Shown one piece after another: positions 17,155 through 26,340 of a DNA stretch of 64,000 nucleotides (the first letter of the stretch is position 1; each line of letters begins with the position of its first letter). The notes under the pieces were generated by a model. That model saw only the letters and a program-made list of their open reading frames with translations. It made no database searches and had not been told where the DNA came from. Both the position numbers and the translations under genes were made by a program. The stretch comes from Fervidicoccaceae archaeon. Lineage in GTDB: Archaea > Thermoproteota > Thermoprotei_A > Sulfolobales > Fervidicoccaceae. The DNA lies in the NCBI GenBank assembly GCA_038734945.1, contig JAVYOA010000009.1, forward strand, positions 186,001 through 250,000. Direction: 5' to 3'.

Positions 17155-18285
17155 ATGAAGAGAATAGCTCTCATTGTTAATCCCGTGGCAGGCATAGGAG
17201 GACCATTGTCCTTGAAAGGAAGCGATGGAGTATCCTGGGGAGAAATTGGCGTTTACATGGGCCCTTCTTTTAAGACTTCCATTATCTTTGCCAGGGAGAT
17301 CAAAAAAGCTCTCTTCAAAGCCAGAGAAAGCTTTGAGCTTCTTGCTCCTAGGGGCTTGATGGGAGAGATTTCGGCTAGGGAGATAGGAATCGATCCCAGG
17401 ATAATATGCAGACCTAAATATCCAAGCAAAGCTGAAGATACGAAGATCTGTTCACAATCGGCATATAGAGAAAAGGCAGATCTAATAGTATTTGTAGGTG
17501 GAGATGGGACTGCTTGGGACATTTACGATGGAGCAAATGGAGAAATTCCAATTTTCGGGGTTCCTGGGGGAACCAAAATTTACAGCTCGATATTCGCCAA
17601 GAGCATCAATGCAGCAACAAGGCTATTTCTCTCCTTTGTAAATGATAGCTACTATATAGCTGAGGGGGAGATAATTGTTGTGGATGAAGATAAGCTGAGA
17701 AGAAGCGGACAATTCTCCATAGTGAGGTCAGCTCTAGCTAAAACAATTGAATCAAGAGAAGAAACCCTTCATCAGCATAGCAAGGATCCATATGCTTCAA
17801 GAGAAGATGAAATAGAGGAATTGGCAGAATGTATAGCAGAAGAGATTGACAATAGCATTCCACTTATAATCGGTCCTGGAAGAACAGCTGGAGCAATAGC
17901 TGAGAAGCTGAAAATAAGAAGAAAAGATATTCTGAGCGTTTCAGCTGGATGGAAGGGGAAAACGTACTGTGATGATTGCTCTTCCCAGGATCTTCTCAGA
18001 TTTCTAGAAGAGATAAAGGATCCAGAGATGCTTAGAATAATTGTTTCACCTTTGGGAAGCTCTGGTTTCCTCCTTGGCAGAGGAAACCAGCAAATACCTC
18101 TAGCACTTCTGAGGATTGTGAGCCTCAATAATTTTATAATAGTTTCCACTAGGTCTAAGGCCATGCGTCTGAAAAATCTTCTAGTTGATTTAAAGGACGA
18201 CAGGCTCGAGCAAAAGTTTTCTAATTATGTGAGAGTTAGAACAGGATGCAATGAGGAAACGATCATGAAAATAATTCCAGCTTAA
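17155..18285 (+). CDS. ATP-NAD kinase-like (AcoX family) protein
   Basis: This 376-residue protein of the NAD-kinase/diacylglycerol-kinase fold starts with the phosphate-binding strand KRIALIVNPVAGIGG and carries the diagnostic VGGDGTAWDI (~residue 105) and FGVPGGTKIYSS. The length and the C-terminal ~170 residues match the AcoX-like branch (COG3199) rather than NadK proper. AcoX proteins often lie beside dehydrogenase or catabolic operons, but their substrate is undefined. It is 53 bp after the permease and may share its transcript. NAD or another diphosphate nucleotide as substrate is an inference from fold only. Confidence 0.8.
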   Translation: MKRIALIVNPVAGIGGPLSLKGSDGVSWGEIGVYMGPSFKTSIIFAREIKKALFKARESFELLAPRGLMGEISAREIGIDPRIICRPKYPSKAEDTKICSQSAYREKADLIVFVGGDGTAWDIYDGANGEIPIFGVPGGTKIYSSIFAKSINAATRLFLSFVNDSYYIAEGEIIVVDEDKLRRSGQFSIVRSALAKTIESREETLHQHSKDPYASREDEIEELAECIAEEIDNSIPLIIGPGRTAGAIAEKLKIRRKDILSVSAGWKGKTYCDDCSSQDLLRFLEEIKDPEMLRIIVSPLGSSGFLLGRGNQQIPLALLRIVSLNNFIIVSTRSKAMRLKNLLVDLKDDRLEQKFSNYVRVRTGCNEETIMKIIPA

Positions 18286-18408
18286 AACTCTTCTTCTCAT
18301 TGAGGCAATTTTACCGTATTACCTCTTTTACATGAGAAAATAAACAATCTTTGTAAAAGCAATATTAGAGAGAAAATTAAGATCTGCTTATTGAAAGGTA
18401 AAGGCAAA

Positions 18409-21117
18409 ATGACCTATGCTGCTAAGAAAAAAAGAAACAACACCACCCTCATGGATTTCATCAGGAAAGATGAAGAGAAAAAAATAGGAGGAGATGCCAA
18501 AGCAATAGCAATGGAACTAGCTAACAGCAGCAAGGAAAAAAGCAACTCTCCTTCTGCAATTGAATCTAAAAATGAAGAGAAAAATGAGAGAGGCAAATTT
18601 ATAGTTTGGTTCAGCATTGTAGATGAGGCCATTGTGGAGGAAGGGCATCTTCTATCATATTACTATGACCCAGATAGAAATGCTGCTCTTCTATGCTTCT
18701 ATGACGAGAAGAGGAAGAGATTGGCATATTGGTACGATAAGACCCAGCATAAGCCGTACTTCATTGTAGCAGAAGAACCTGAAGAAGTGGAAAGAAAACT
18801 GCTCAGAGAAAAATCAAAGGAAGCAGTTTATGCTATCGAGAGAATTGAGAAGATTAATCCTCTAACTATGAAGAGAGAGAAGTTCACAAAGATAGTAGTT
18901 AATGACCCACTGGCTGTGAGAGAGCTTAGAGGAATTTTCAAGGAAAGTTGGGAAAGCAAGATAAAATATCATCAGAACTTCATTTATGACAGAGGGCTCA
19001 TACCAGGATATAAATACAAAGTCAGTGGAAAAACTCTCTCTCCAGTTGAGGTAAGCATCTCATCTAAGGATGAGCTCAAGAAGGTCTTCGAGGGGGAGAG
19101 CGAGGAGGTCAAGAGGTTTGCTGAGGAATTGAGCACACTGTTTGAGCTTTCCCCTCCTCTTCCCTCGATGGTGGCAATTGACGTTGAAGTCTTTTCCCCA
19201 TATGCAAATAGACTACCTAATGTTGCTACTGCCCCATACCCAATACTCTCAATAGCTTTAGTTGGCAATGATGGTAGGAAAAAAGTCCTTGCCCTCGCAT
19301 ATCCGCATGCTTCAAAATCTCCAATTAGAAGCAGGATATCAGCTGATGCTGACATTGAAGTATTCGACAGCGAGCGCGCAATGCTCCTTGAGGCCTTTAG
19401 AATAATTGGACAGTATCAAGTTATTTATTCCTACAACGGAGACAACTTCGACTTGCCTTATATGAGGAATAGAGCAAGAGTTCTCGGTTTTAAACCGCAA
19501 GAGGTTCCAATAAAGGAATTTCAAGAATACTATACATTGAAAGGAGGAATACACATAGATCTCTACAAGGTCTTCGAAAACAAAGCCCTTAAAACTTATG
19601 CATTCGGTGGAAATTACAGAGAGAACACCCTTGACAGTGTGGCTCAAAGCATTATAGGAATTGGAAAGGTTAAGATCGACGAAAATCCAGGCATGCTGGG
19701 AATATCAAAGCTGATTGAGTACAACCTAAGAGATGCCGAGATAACTCTTTCTCTGGCAACATGGAAAAGTAATTTAACGTGGAAACTTCTGATTCTTCTC
19801 TCCCGTCTCACGAAGACTGGAATTGAGGAGCTGAGCAGAACACAGATAAGCAACTGGATAAGAAACATGCTCTATTGGGAGCACAGAAGGAGGAACTATC
19901 TAATACCTAGACAGGAAGATATCCTGCAGTACAAAAGAGAAATAAAGAGCAAGGCCGTCATAAAGGGAAAGAAATACGCTGGAGCAATAGTACTGGATCC
20001 CCCTGTGGGAGTATTTTTCAATATTCTTGTTCTTGACTTTGCAAGTCTGTATCCATCTATAATGAAGGTATGGAATCTGAGCTATGAGACTGTGAACCCC
20101 TCATATGATTGTAAGAATAAGAAGGAGATTCCAGATGTGAAACATGTTGTATGCATGGATAAAAAGGGGATGACCTCCCTCATAATAGGGACGATGAGAG
20201 ATCTGAGAGTAAAAGTTTATAAGAAGAAAGGCAAGGAGAAAGGTCTCAGCGCTGAGCAAAAAGAATGGTACAATGCTGTTCAATCGGCATTGAAGGTACT
20301 TCTGAATGCCAGCTATGGCGTGTTTGGAAGCGATGCTTTCTCTCTTTATGCACCTCCAGTGGCTGAGAGCGTGACAGCAATTGGAAGGTTCACGATTATG
20401 AGCACAATAAAGAAGGCCGTTTCTCTTGGTCTGAAGGTTCTCTACGGCGACACCGATAGCATGTTCATATGGAATCCTGAAAAGGAATCTTTGTCAAGGC
20501 TGATAAGCGAGGTAGAGAAGGAATTTTCTTTGGACTTGGATGTTGACAAGGAATTCAGATATGTTGCTTTTTCTGGCCTGAAGAAGAACTATCTCGCAGT
20601 AACACCCGGAGACGAGATTGTCATAAAGGGACTGCTTGGAAAGAAAAGGAACCAGCCTGAATTTCTCAAGAACTCTTTTAACGAAGTAATATCATTGCTG
20701 AAGGAGATAAAAGCTCCAAGCGACTTCACAAAAGTACACGAGCAAATAAGAGGAAAAGTGAAGGATATATATAGAAAGCTCAAAGGCATGGGATTCATGC
20801 TAGACGAATTGGCATTCAATGTTATGCTCAATAAGGACATTGATGGTTATGTCAAGAATACCCCGCAGCACGTTAAGGCTGCTATGCTACTGAAGAACTT
20901 CGATAAAAAGCTCGTCAAGGGGGACATAATCTCTTATGTCAAGGTAAAGGGAAAAGATGGAGTAAAGCCCGTTTCCCTAGCAAAGCTCTCAGAAGTCGAT
21001 GTTGACAAATATTTAGAAATAACGAAGACAACGTTCGAGCAGGTGCTTCGAACAATAAACATTAGCTGGGAAGATATCGAGGGAATGGCAAGGCTCGAGA
21101 GCTTCTTTAATAAATAG
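18409..21117 (+). CDS. polB1: Family B DNA polymerase, crenarchaeal PolB1 type
   Basis: This replicative DNA polymerase has about 902 residues from the ATG at 18409 (an in-frame TTG at 18391 is the alternative; AAAGG sites precede the ATG). The proofreading domain is intact: Exo I AIDVEVF (D258, E260), Exo II SYNGDNFDLPY and Exo III YNLRDAE. Polymerase motif A is DFASLYPSIM (D543), motif B KVLLNASYGVFGS and motif C YGDTDS (D681, D683). N-terminal strings such as TKIVVNDPLAVRELR and RGLIPGYKY match the PolB1 rather than the PolB3 branch. An N-terminal NTTLMDFI resembles a PCNA-interacting box with Q replaced by N. It lies between catabolic genes with its own ~100-bp upstream spacer. Confidence 0.95.
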   Translation: MTYAAKKKRNNTTLMDFIRKDEEKKIGGDAKAIAMELANSSKEKSNSPSAIESKNEEKNERGKFIVWFSIVDEAIVEEGHLLSYYYDPDRNAALLCFYDEKRKRLAYWYDKTQHKPYFIVAEEPEEVERKLLREKSKEAVYAIERIEKINPLTMKREKFTKIVVNDPLAVRELRGIFKESWESKIKYHQNFIYDRGLIPGYKYKVSGKTLSPVEVSISSKDELKKVFEGESEEVKRFAEELSTLFELSPPLPSMVAIDVEVFSPYANRLPNVATAPYPILSIALVGNDGRKKVLALAYPHASKSPIRSRISADADIEVFDSERAMLLEAFRIIGQYQVIYSYNGDNFDLPYMRNRARVLGFKPQEVPIKEFQEYYTLKGGIHIDLYKVFENKALKTYAFGGNYRENTLDSVAQSIIGIGKVKIDENPGMLGISKLIEYNLRDAEITLSLATWKSNLTWKLLILLSRLTKTGIEELSRTQISNWIRNMLYWEHRRRNYLIPRQEDILQYKREIKSKAVIKGKKYAGAIVLDPPVGVFFNILVLDFASLYPSIMKVWNLSYETVNPSYDCKNKKEIPDVKHVVCMDKKGMTSLIIGTMRDLRVKVYKKKGKEKGLSAEQKEWYNAVQSALKVLLNASYGVFGSDAFSLYAPPVAESVTAIGRFTIMSTIKKAVSLGLKVLYGDTDSMFIWNPEKESLSRLISEVEKEFSLDLDVDKEFRYVAFSGLKKNYLAVTPGDEIVIKGLLGKKRNQPEFLKNSFNEVISLLKEIKAPSDFTKVHEQIRGKVKDIYRKLKGMGFMLDELAFNVMLNKDIDGYVKNTPQHVKAAMLLKNFDKKLVKGDIISYVKVKGKDGVKPVSLAKLSEVDVDKYLEITKTTFEQVLRTINISWEDIEGMARLESFFNK

Positions 21118-21128
21118 CTTTCAGGACT

Positions 21129-22214
21129 TTATAAGATTCTGAGCTCCAGGGGATACTCTCCGACCAGATCGATCCCTTTCTTCCAAGCAATCAGATCCAC
21201 CTCGAGCCTGATGCCGAATTTTCCTGCATAATACACTCCTGGCTCAACAGTGAAAACGCTTCTCTCTTCTATTGTATCCAACGATGCTGGTGCTATGTTT
21301 GGGAGCTCATGAACTTCTATTCCCAATCCATGGCCTGTTCTGTGAGTGAAGAAATTTTCCATCCCATTTCTTCTAATTTCCTCTCTCACAGCCGAATCCA
21401 CAACATTTCCCTGGAGTCCAACCTTGACTGAGCTCATTCCCTTCTCTACTGCACTACTCACAACTTCAAATGTTCTCCTTACTTCCTCACTGGGTTCCCC
21501 TAAGGAATAGACTCTTGTCAAGTCGGCATAATATCCATCGACTGAGAGAGCCAAATCGAGCAATACCAAATCACCCCTCTTCATAACCCTATCAGAATAT
21601 TCATGGTGAGGAAGAGCAGTGTTTGGTCCGCTCTGAACAGAGAAGAGCTGCGATTCATCGGCACCAAGCTTACTTGAGAGGAGAATTAAATTCATGTAAA
21701 CTTCAGCTTCAGTTACCCCCTCAGAAATCATGCTTTCTGCCTCCTTGAAAAGTCTATCCAATATTGAAGAGGCTTTTACTATGCTCTCCAGCTCATAGTC
21801 ATCCTTTTTCATTCTCTCATATAGGATAGCTTCTTTGGCGCTAACCAGGGAAAAATCCGAAAGTACCCTCGCAACGCTGAAGTAGGTATCAATATTCATA
21901 TTCGGATCTAGACCAATTTTGTCCTTGCTCCTTATCCCTAAGGACCTTGTTTCTGGAGAGAGAAAAAAGAAGGGATCTTCGCCATCCTTATATAAAATAG
22001 TATCCCCACAGTTTATGTCAGCGATTCTCTCTTCTTCAAATTTTGGAGCTACAACTAGACAGTCATCTCTCGTTGCCAAGAGAAGCAACGGTCTCTCAAA
22101 GCTTTTTATATTTTTTCCCGTCAGATAGAAAAAGTTAGGACCTGCTACTACTAAAACTGCAGAGAGATCGTGAGAGAGAATCCGTCTCGCTCTAGCCTTT
22201 TCAAATCCAACCAA
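21129..22214 (-). CDS. Xaa-Pro aminopeptidase/dipeptidase, M24B family
   Basis: This is a 361-residue metallopeptidase with a creatinase-type N-terminal domain (~1-130) and a pita-bread catalytic domain. Metal ligands are visible in order: the two Asp of LLDLALSVDGYYADLTR, the His of TGHGLGIEVHELP, the Glu of FTVEPGVYY and the Glu of GIRLEVD. It would remove residues next to proline from peptides in the cytoplasm. It is convergent with polB1 and lies upstream, on the same strand, of nothing in its own operon. The adjacent oligopeptide-type binding protein and Dpp-type importer make a role in using imported peptides plausible. ATG start. Confidence 0.88.
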   Translation of the reverse strand: MVGFEKARARRILSHDLSAVLVVAGPNFFYLTGKNIKSFERPLLLLATRDDCLVVAPKFEEERIADINCGDTILYKDGEDPFFFLSPETRSLGIRSKDKIGLDPNMNIDTYFSVARVLSDFSLVSAKEAILYERMKKDDYELESIVKASSILDRLFKEAESMISEGVTEAEVYMNLILLSSKLGADESQLFSVQSGPNTALPHHEYSDRVMKRGDLVLLDLALSVDGYYADLTRVYSLGEPSEEVRRTFEVVSSAVEKGMSSVKVGLQGNVVDSAVREEIRRNGMENFFTHRTGHGLGIEVHELPNIAPASLDTIEERSVFTVEPGVYYAGKFGIRLEVDLIAWKKGIDLVGEYPLELRIL

Positions 22215-22277
22215 CTTTTAACCCTCTCTCTTAACATCCAATAAGATAACTTCATCTTTAATTAAAAGGATAAAAAA

Positions 22278-24095
22278 CTAATTTATTCTGCCCTTCTGAA
22301 TAGCAGTTACCAGGAAGGCTGACATATATAGAAGAGAGGAAAGCACTGCTATCAATGCTATTTCCACCTGACTCAAGGACTTGGTAGCAGTAGTAGTTCC
22401 AGAAAGCAACTCTGCTCTCTTCTCTGGGAAAACCTGTATGGTCCTGAGATCAATGGAATATCCATAGAGCATTACGCCTTCTCCTCTTGCCTGTGGCCAA
22501 TCAACATAGTAGCTTTGATATGCGTGCTTTTCTAGCTGCTCAAATGTAAATATGGTTGGGACCAAATCTATTATGTACTGCTGAATTTGATAGTACTTCT
22601 GATATCTTTCAGTTTGATTTATAGTTCTCAGAGCATCCATTATCATTGAATCTAACTTTGTGTCCATCAGCCACTCATTCTGCTCCCACGTCCCTAGGCT
22701 CTGACTCGAATATCTTGCAAGGAGCAAAGGACCGATATCATAAATAACTGGACCATCAAAAATTGAGACGATGTTGGGGGAAGTTGATAAGTTTGCCATT
22801 TCCTGCACTACTGAGAGCCATGGCTTCTTCACAACGTTGACTGTTATCCCGAGCTGTTGCATATTTGCTTTGAAGAGTAGGGCAACTTTTTCTTCATCTG
22901 GAACTTCTGCTACCCAATGATATTCTACGGGATACTTGTCCAGCTGTCCATAGTACTTGCTCTGCTTAAGTGCTTCAAGAGCCTTCTCTGGATTGTATGT
23001 ATAACAAGTTGCATTAGGGAGAGAACCGGGGAGACTCGGAGCAATAGGCCCGCAGGCTCTTGGGCTTCCTGGAAATATCTGATTGATAACTGTGTTGTAA
23101 TCGAATCCCCATGCCATTGCTTTCCTGAAGTTTATGTCATCAGTTGGTGGAAGCTTTGTATTAAGCATGAGATAGAAGACGTCTCCAGAGGGGATGTTGG
23201 CTATACTTATTCCAGCAACATTAGAAAGGAAATCGTAGTTCTCCTTTGGTTGCCATTGATCACTTATCTCCAGCTCTCTCTTCATCATCAAGGTTCTAAT
23301 AGTTGATGGATCCGTAGTGCCTATGAAGATAGCTGTATCTGGGGAGTTTGGTTTGAGACCTGCCCAGTACTTGTCGAATTTCTGAAGAATTATCTGCGAT
23401 TCGAGCTGAAAGCTTTTGACCATATATGGCCCACTCCCTGCATCATGCGTGAGAAGCCAGTTCCTTCCGTAATCTCCATATTGACCATAATTGTACTGAG
23501 TACTATTGTAAATTATATGCTGCATGACCAGCTTGCTGTTTAAAATGTAGAATCTGGTAAGAGAGTCGAGAAATGGACCATAGGGGGCCTTCAGCTTGAA
23601 AACTACAGTATAGTTGTCGATCGCACTTACAGAATCGACATATGGGAGGAAGAGATAGGAGAAACCCTCCTTAATTGTCAATAGTCTGTTCATGCTGAAG
23701 ACAACATCGTTGGCTGTGAGCTCAGAACCATCATGAAACAGTATACCCTTCCTTATGTGAAATGTCCAAGTTAGACCATCACTGCTAACATTCCAGCTTT
23801 CTGCTACCCATGGTATGACTCCTCCTCCTGGTTTGGGATATACGAGTGGATCATATAGGTTGTTTATAGTTGTTGCACTTGCGTAGTCATTTCCCACTGC
23901 TGGATCAATATAGTTTGGCCATGCAAATGAGACTCTGAGAACGCTGCCTCCTGTTGGTTGGGTTGTGGTGTTTGAAACCGCAGTATTAGTAGTGGTTGTA
24001 GTTTGCTGGCCCCCTCTGTTGATTACGAGCAATGTAGCAGCTATGACAATTACAACTGCCAGGGCAACACCAAGAATTAACTTTGAAGAAGGCAT
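22278..24095 (-). CDS. ABC transporter substrate-binding protein, family 5 (peptide/Dpp type)
   Basis: This extracellular solute receptor has ~605 residues. An N-terminal hydrophobic segment (LILGVALAVVIVIAATLLVI) is followed by a Thr-rich linker (TTTTTNTAVSNTTTQP), the SBP_bac_5 domain (NLYDPLVYP, AESWNVSSDGLTWTFHIRKG, LTANDVVFSMNRLL) and a second hydrophobic helix close to the C terminus (IALIAVLSSLLYMSAFLV) before a short basic tail. It therefore seems anchored at the C terminus as well, as in many crenarchaeal binding proteins. ATG 24095 has CAGGTGAT just upstream; the longer GTG form would start inside that site. It is transcribed divergently from hyuA and the dppBCDF genes, whose importer it likely serves. 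Confidence 0.88.
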   Translation of the reverse strand: MPSSKLILGVALAVVIVIAATLLVINRGGQQTTTTTNTAVSNTTTQPTGGSVLRVSFAWPNYIDPAVGNDYASATTINNLYDPLVYPKPGGGVIPWVAESWNVSSDGLTWTFHIRKGILFHDGSELTANDVVFSMNRLLTIKEGFSYLFLPYVDSVSAIDNYTVVFKLKAPYGPFLDSLTRFYILNSKLVMQHIIYNSTQYNYGQYGDYGRNWLLTHDAGSGPYMVKSFQLESQIILQKFDKYWAGLKPNSPDTAIFIGTTDPSTIRTLMMKRELEISDQWQPKENYDFLSNVAGISIANIPSGDVFYLMLNTKLPPTDDINFRKAMAWGFDYNTVINQIFPGSPRACGPIAPSLPGSLPNATCYTYNPEKALEALKQSKYYGQLDKYPVEYHWVAEVPDEEKVALLFKANMQQLGITVNVVKKPWLSVVQEMANLSTSPNIVSIFDGPVIYDIGPLLLARYSSQSLGTWEQNEWLMDTKLDSMIMDALRTINQTERYQKYYQIQQYIIDLVPTIFTFEQLEKHAYQSYYVDWPQARGEGVMLYGYSIDLRTIQVFPEKRAELLSGTTTATKSLSQVEIALIAVLSSLLYMSAFLVTAIQKGRIN

Positions 24096-24124
24096 CCAGA
24101 ATATCACCTGCTCTTTAAAGTTCT

Positions 24125-24215
24125 GTAATGGGATAATCCATATAGTATTTAAATTTAATGTTACAATTAGAACATTTTTTTAAAATTATTCTAATTAATT
24201 TATAATATAAAAAAC
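24125..24215. promoter_or_regulatory. Divergent promoter with inverted-repeat operator candidate
   Basis: The leftward TATA-like TTTAAATACT (minus strand, ~24145-24156) serves the binding-protein gene. The rightward TTTATAATATAAAA (~24198-24213) serves hyuA. Between them lies a perfect 8-bp inverted repeat, AATTAGAA (24165-24172) and TTCTAATT (24189-24196), with 16 bp between arms. The repeat sits where a bound dimer could block or activate both promoters. No dedicated regulator gene is adjacent. Confidence 0.4.
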
Positions 24216-24270
24216 ATTTAAAAGTGTTTTATCCCACATGCATAAAAGTCAACTCGGAGGTCACTTCAAT

Positions 24271-26340
24271 TTGCTCTCTAAACCCATCAGAATAGGAGTC
24301 GATATTGGGGGCGCATTCACGGATCTTGTAGCCTACAACGAGGAGACAGGAGAGCTTACATGGAAAAAGGTCGAGACCACCCCAAACGACCCATCTGAAG
24401 GAGTGATTGAAGCGATCGTGAAGAGCGGAATAGACATTTCCAAGGCCTATGCATTCATCCACGGTCAAACTCTCGTCATAAATACCATCTTGACAAGAAG
24501 CGGTGCGAAGGTTGGGCTACTTACTACCAAAGGATTCAGAGATGTTCTCGAACTACAGAGATCCAATAGGAGGGATATGTACAACTTCAGATACAGAAAG
24601 CCAGAACCATTTGTCCCCAGATACCTCAGGAGAGAAATTAGCGAGAGGATTTCGAGCGATGGATCAGTGATAACTCCTCTTAACGAAAATGAACTGAGAA
24701 AGGAGGTTGAAGTCTTGTTGAGAGAAGGAGTAGAATCGATAGCAATATCCTTCTTCAACTCATATGCTAATCCAAAGCATGAAAAGGAAGCGATGTATTG
24801 GATAAAGTCAAACTATCCAGAGATCCCTGTAACAACAAGCTATGATATTACTAGAGAATGGAGAGAGTATGAAAGAACTTCAACAGCAGTATTGAACGCG
24901 TATGTGAAGCCAAAAATGAAGAGATATCTGGAGAAACTGGAAAAATCCCTGAAGTCCTTGGGCTTTCTTGGAACTTCATATGCAATGCTGAGCAATGGAG
25001 GGATGGGTACTTTTTCCTATGTGGCAGAATATCCTATTACCAGCGTTGAGTCAGGACCTGTCGCCGGAGTTATTGGCGCTATTCAGATAGCAAAGTTGGT
25101 AGGAGAGAGAAATATCATAGCACTTGACGGAGGTAGTACGACGACCAAAGCAAGTTTGGTTGAAGGACTGGTTCCAAAGGTAACTACTGAGTACTTCGTG
25201 GAGAGGGATCGATGGAGAGCCGGCTATCCAATTCGCGTTCCAGTTGTCGAAACCGTTGAGGTTGGAAGCGGTGGAACTAGCATAGCTTGGATAGATGAAA
25301 TTGGCAACCTGAGGGTTGGGCCAAAAGCAGCAGGCGCCCTCCCCGGTCCTGCTTGCTACATGAAAGGAGGAACCGAGCCCACAGTTACCGATGCTTACGT
25401 GGTAGCTGGCATTTTGAATCCAAGCTATTTGTTGGCTGGTGAGCTGAAGATTAGCAGGGAAGCTGCCATACAGGCAGTCAACAAAATAGCAACTTTCTTC
25501 AATGTATCAACCGAAGAAGCCGCTTGGGGAATAATCAGGATAGCGAATGAGAATGCTTCCAACATTATAAGAATAATAAGCATACAGAAGGGGTATGATC
25601 CCAGGGATTTTGCATTAGTAGCATATGGAGGTTCTGGCCCTCTATTTGCTCCATTCATCGCGAGAGAGCTTGAAATAAGGAAAATAATAGTTCCAGCGAT
25701 ACCTCCAGGAGTGTTTTCAGCTTGGGGTCTGCTCGCTACTGATATTAGGCATGATGCAGTGAAAACCGATGTTGTGCCCCTTGTTGAGGAAAAAACAGAG
25801 AAAATAGAGGAGAGCTTCAGAGAGCTAGAAGAAAGTCTGTACAATATATTTGAGCAAGAAGGACTTAAGGGGAGAGAGGTAGTTATTGTAAGGAATGCTG
25901 ATCTAAGATATTACGGCCAAGAGCACACTGTAAAAGTCACATTACCGTTCAAAAAAATTGAGAAGAACGACATTGAAAGAATAAGAAAAATATTTCACGA
26001 AGCACATAGGAAAGAGTATGAGTTCTCCCTCCCAGACAATCCAATTGAGATAGTTAATTTCCACGTTACGGGCTATGTCATTGTAAAGAAGGTTCAGCTA
26101 TCCGAAATAAAAGATACAAGAGCGTCTACTCTAGAGGAAGCAGTTTCCGGCGAAAGGAAAGCATTCGTAGATGGCGAAACAATCAGCATCCCCGTTTACT
26201 ACAAACCACTTATTCCTCCAGAGAAGGATATATTCGGACCGGCTATTATTGAGGATCCAACCTCAACTATGCTGGTTCTGAGGGAAATGAAAGTACACTC
26301 GGACAAATACGGGAATCTGATAGCGAGGTGGTTGCAATGA
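24271..26340 (+). CDS. hyuA: Hydantoinase/oxoprolinase subunit A (HyuA)
   Basis: This is the ATP-binding subunit of the ATP-dependent cyclic-amide hydrolase family (N-methylhydantoinase A, 5-oxoprolinase, acetone carboxylase beta). The N-terminal Hydant_A_N region has GVDIGGAFTDLV, and the hydantoinase_A domain carries the second phosphate loop ALDGGSTTTKASLV, GGTSIAW and GPACYMKGG. TTG 24271 is preferred because CGGAGGTCA lies 7 nt upstream; ATG 24238 would place the promoter too close. It ends in an ATGA overlap with hyuB. The substrate (hydantoin, 5-oxoproline or another lactam) cannot be told apart by sequence reading. Confidence 0.88.
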   Translation: MLSKPIRIGVDIGGAFTDLVAYNEETGELTWKKVETTPNDPSEGVIEAIVKSGIDISKAYAFIHGQTLVINTILTRSGAKVGLLTTKGFRDVLELQRSNRRDMYNFRYRKPEPFVPRYLRREISERISSDGSVITPLNENELRKEVEVLLREGVESIAISFFNSYANPKHEKEAMYWIKSNYPEIPVTTSYDITREWREYERTSTAVLNAYVKPKMKRYLEKLEKSLKSLGFLGTSYAMLSNGGMGTFSYVAEYPITSVESGPVAGVIGAIQIAKLVGERNIIALDGGSTTTKASLVEGLVPKVTTEYFVERDRWRAGYPIRVPVVETVEVGSGGTSIAWIDEIGNLRVGPKAAGALPGPACYMKGGTEPTVTDAYVVAGILNPSYLLAGELKISREAAIQAVNKIATFFNVSTEEAAWGIIRIANENASNIIRIISIQKGYDPRDFALVAYGGSGPLFAPFIARELEIRKIIVPAIPPGVFSAWGLLATDIRHDAVKTDVVPLVEEKTEKIEESFRELEESLYNIFEQEGLKGREVVIVRNADLRYYGQEHTVKVTLPFKKIEKNDIERIRKIFHEAHRKEYEFSLPDNPIEIVNFHVTGYVIVKKVQLSEIKDTRASTLEEAVSGERKAFVDGETISIPVYYKPLIPPEKDIFGPAIIEDPTSTMLVLREMKVHSDKYGNLIARWLQ

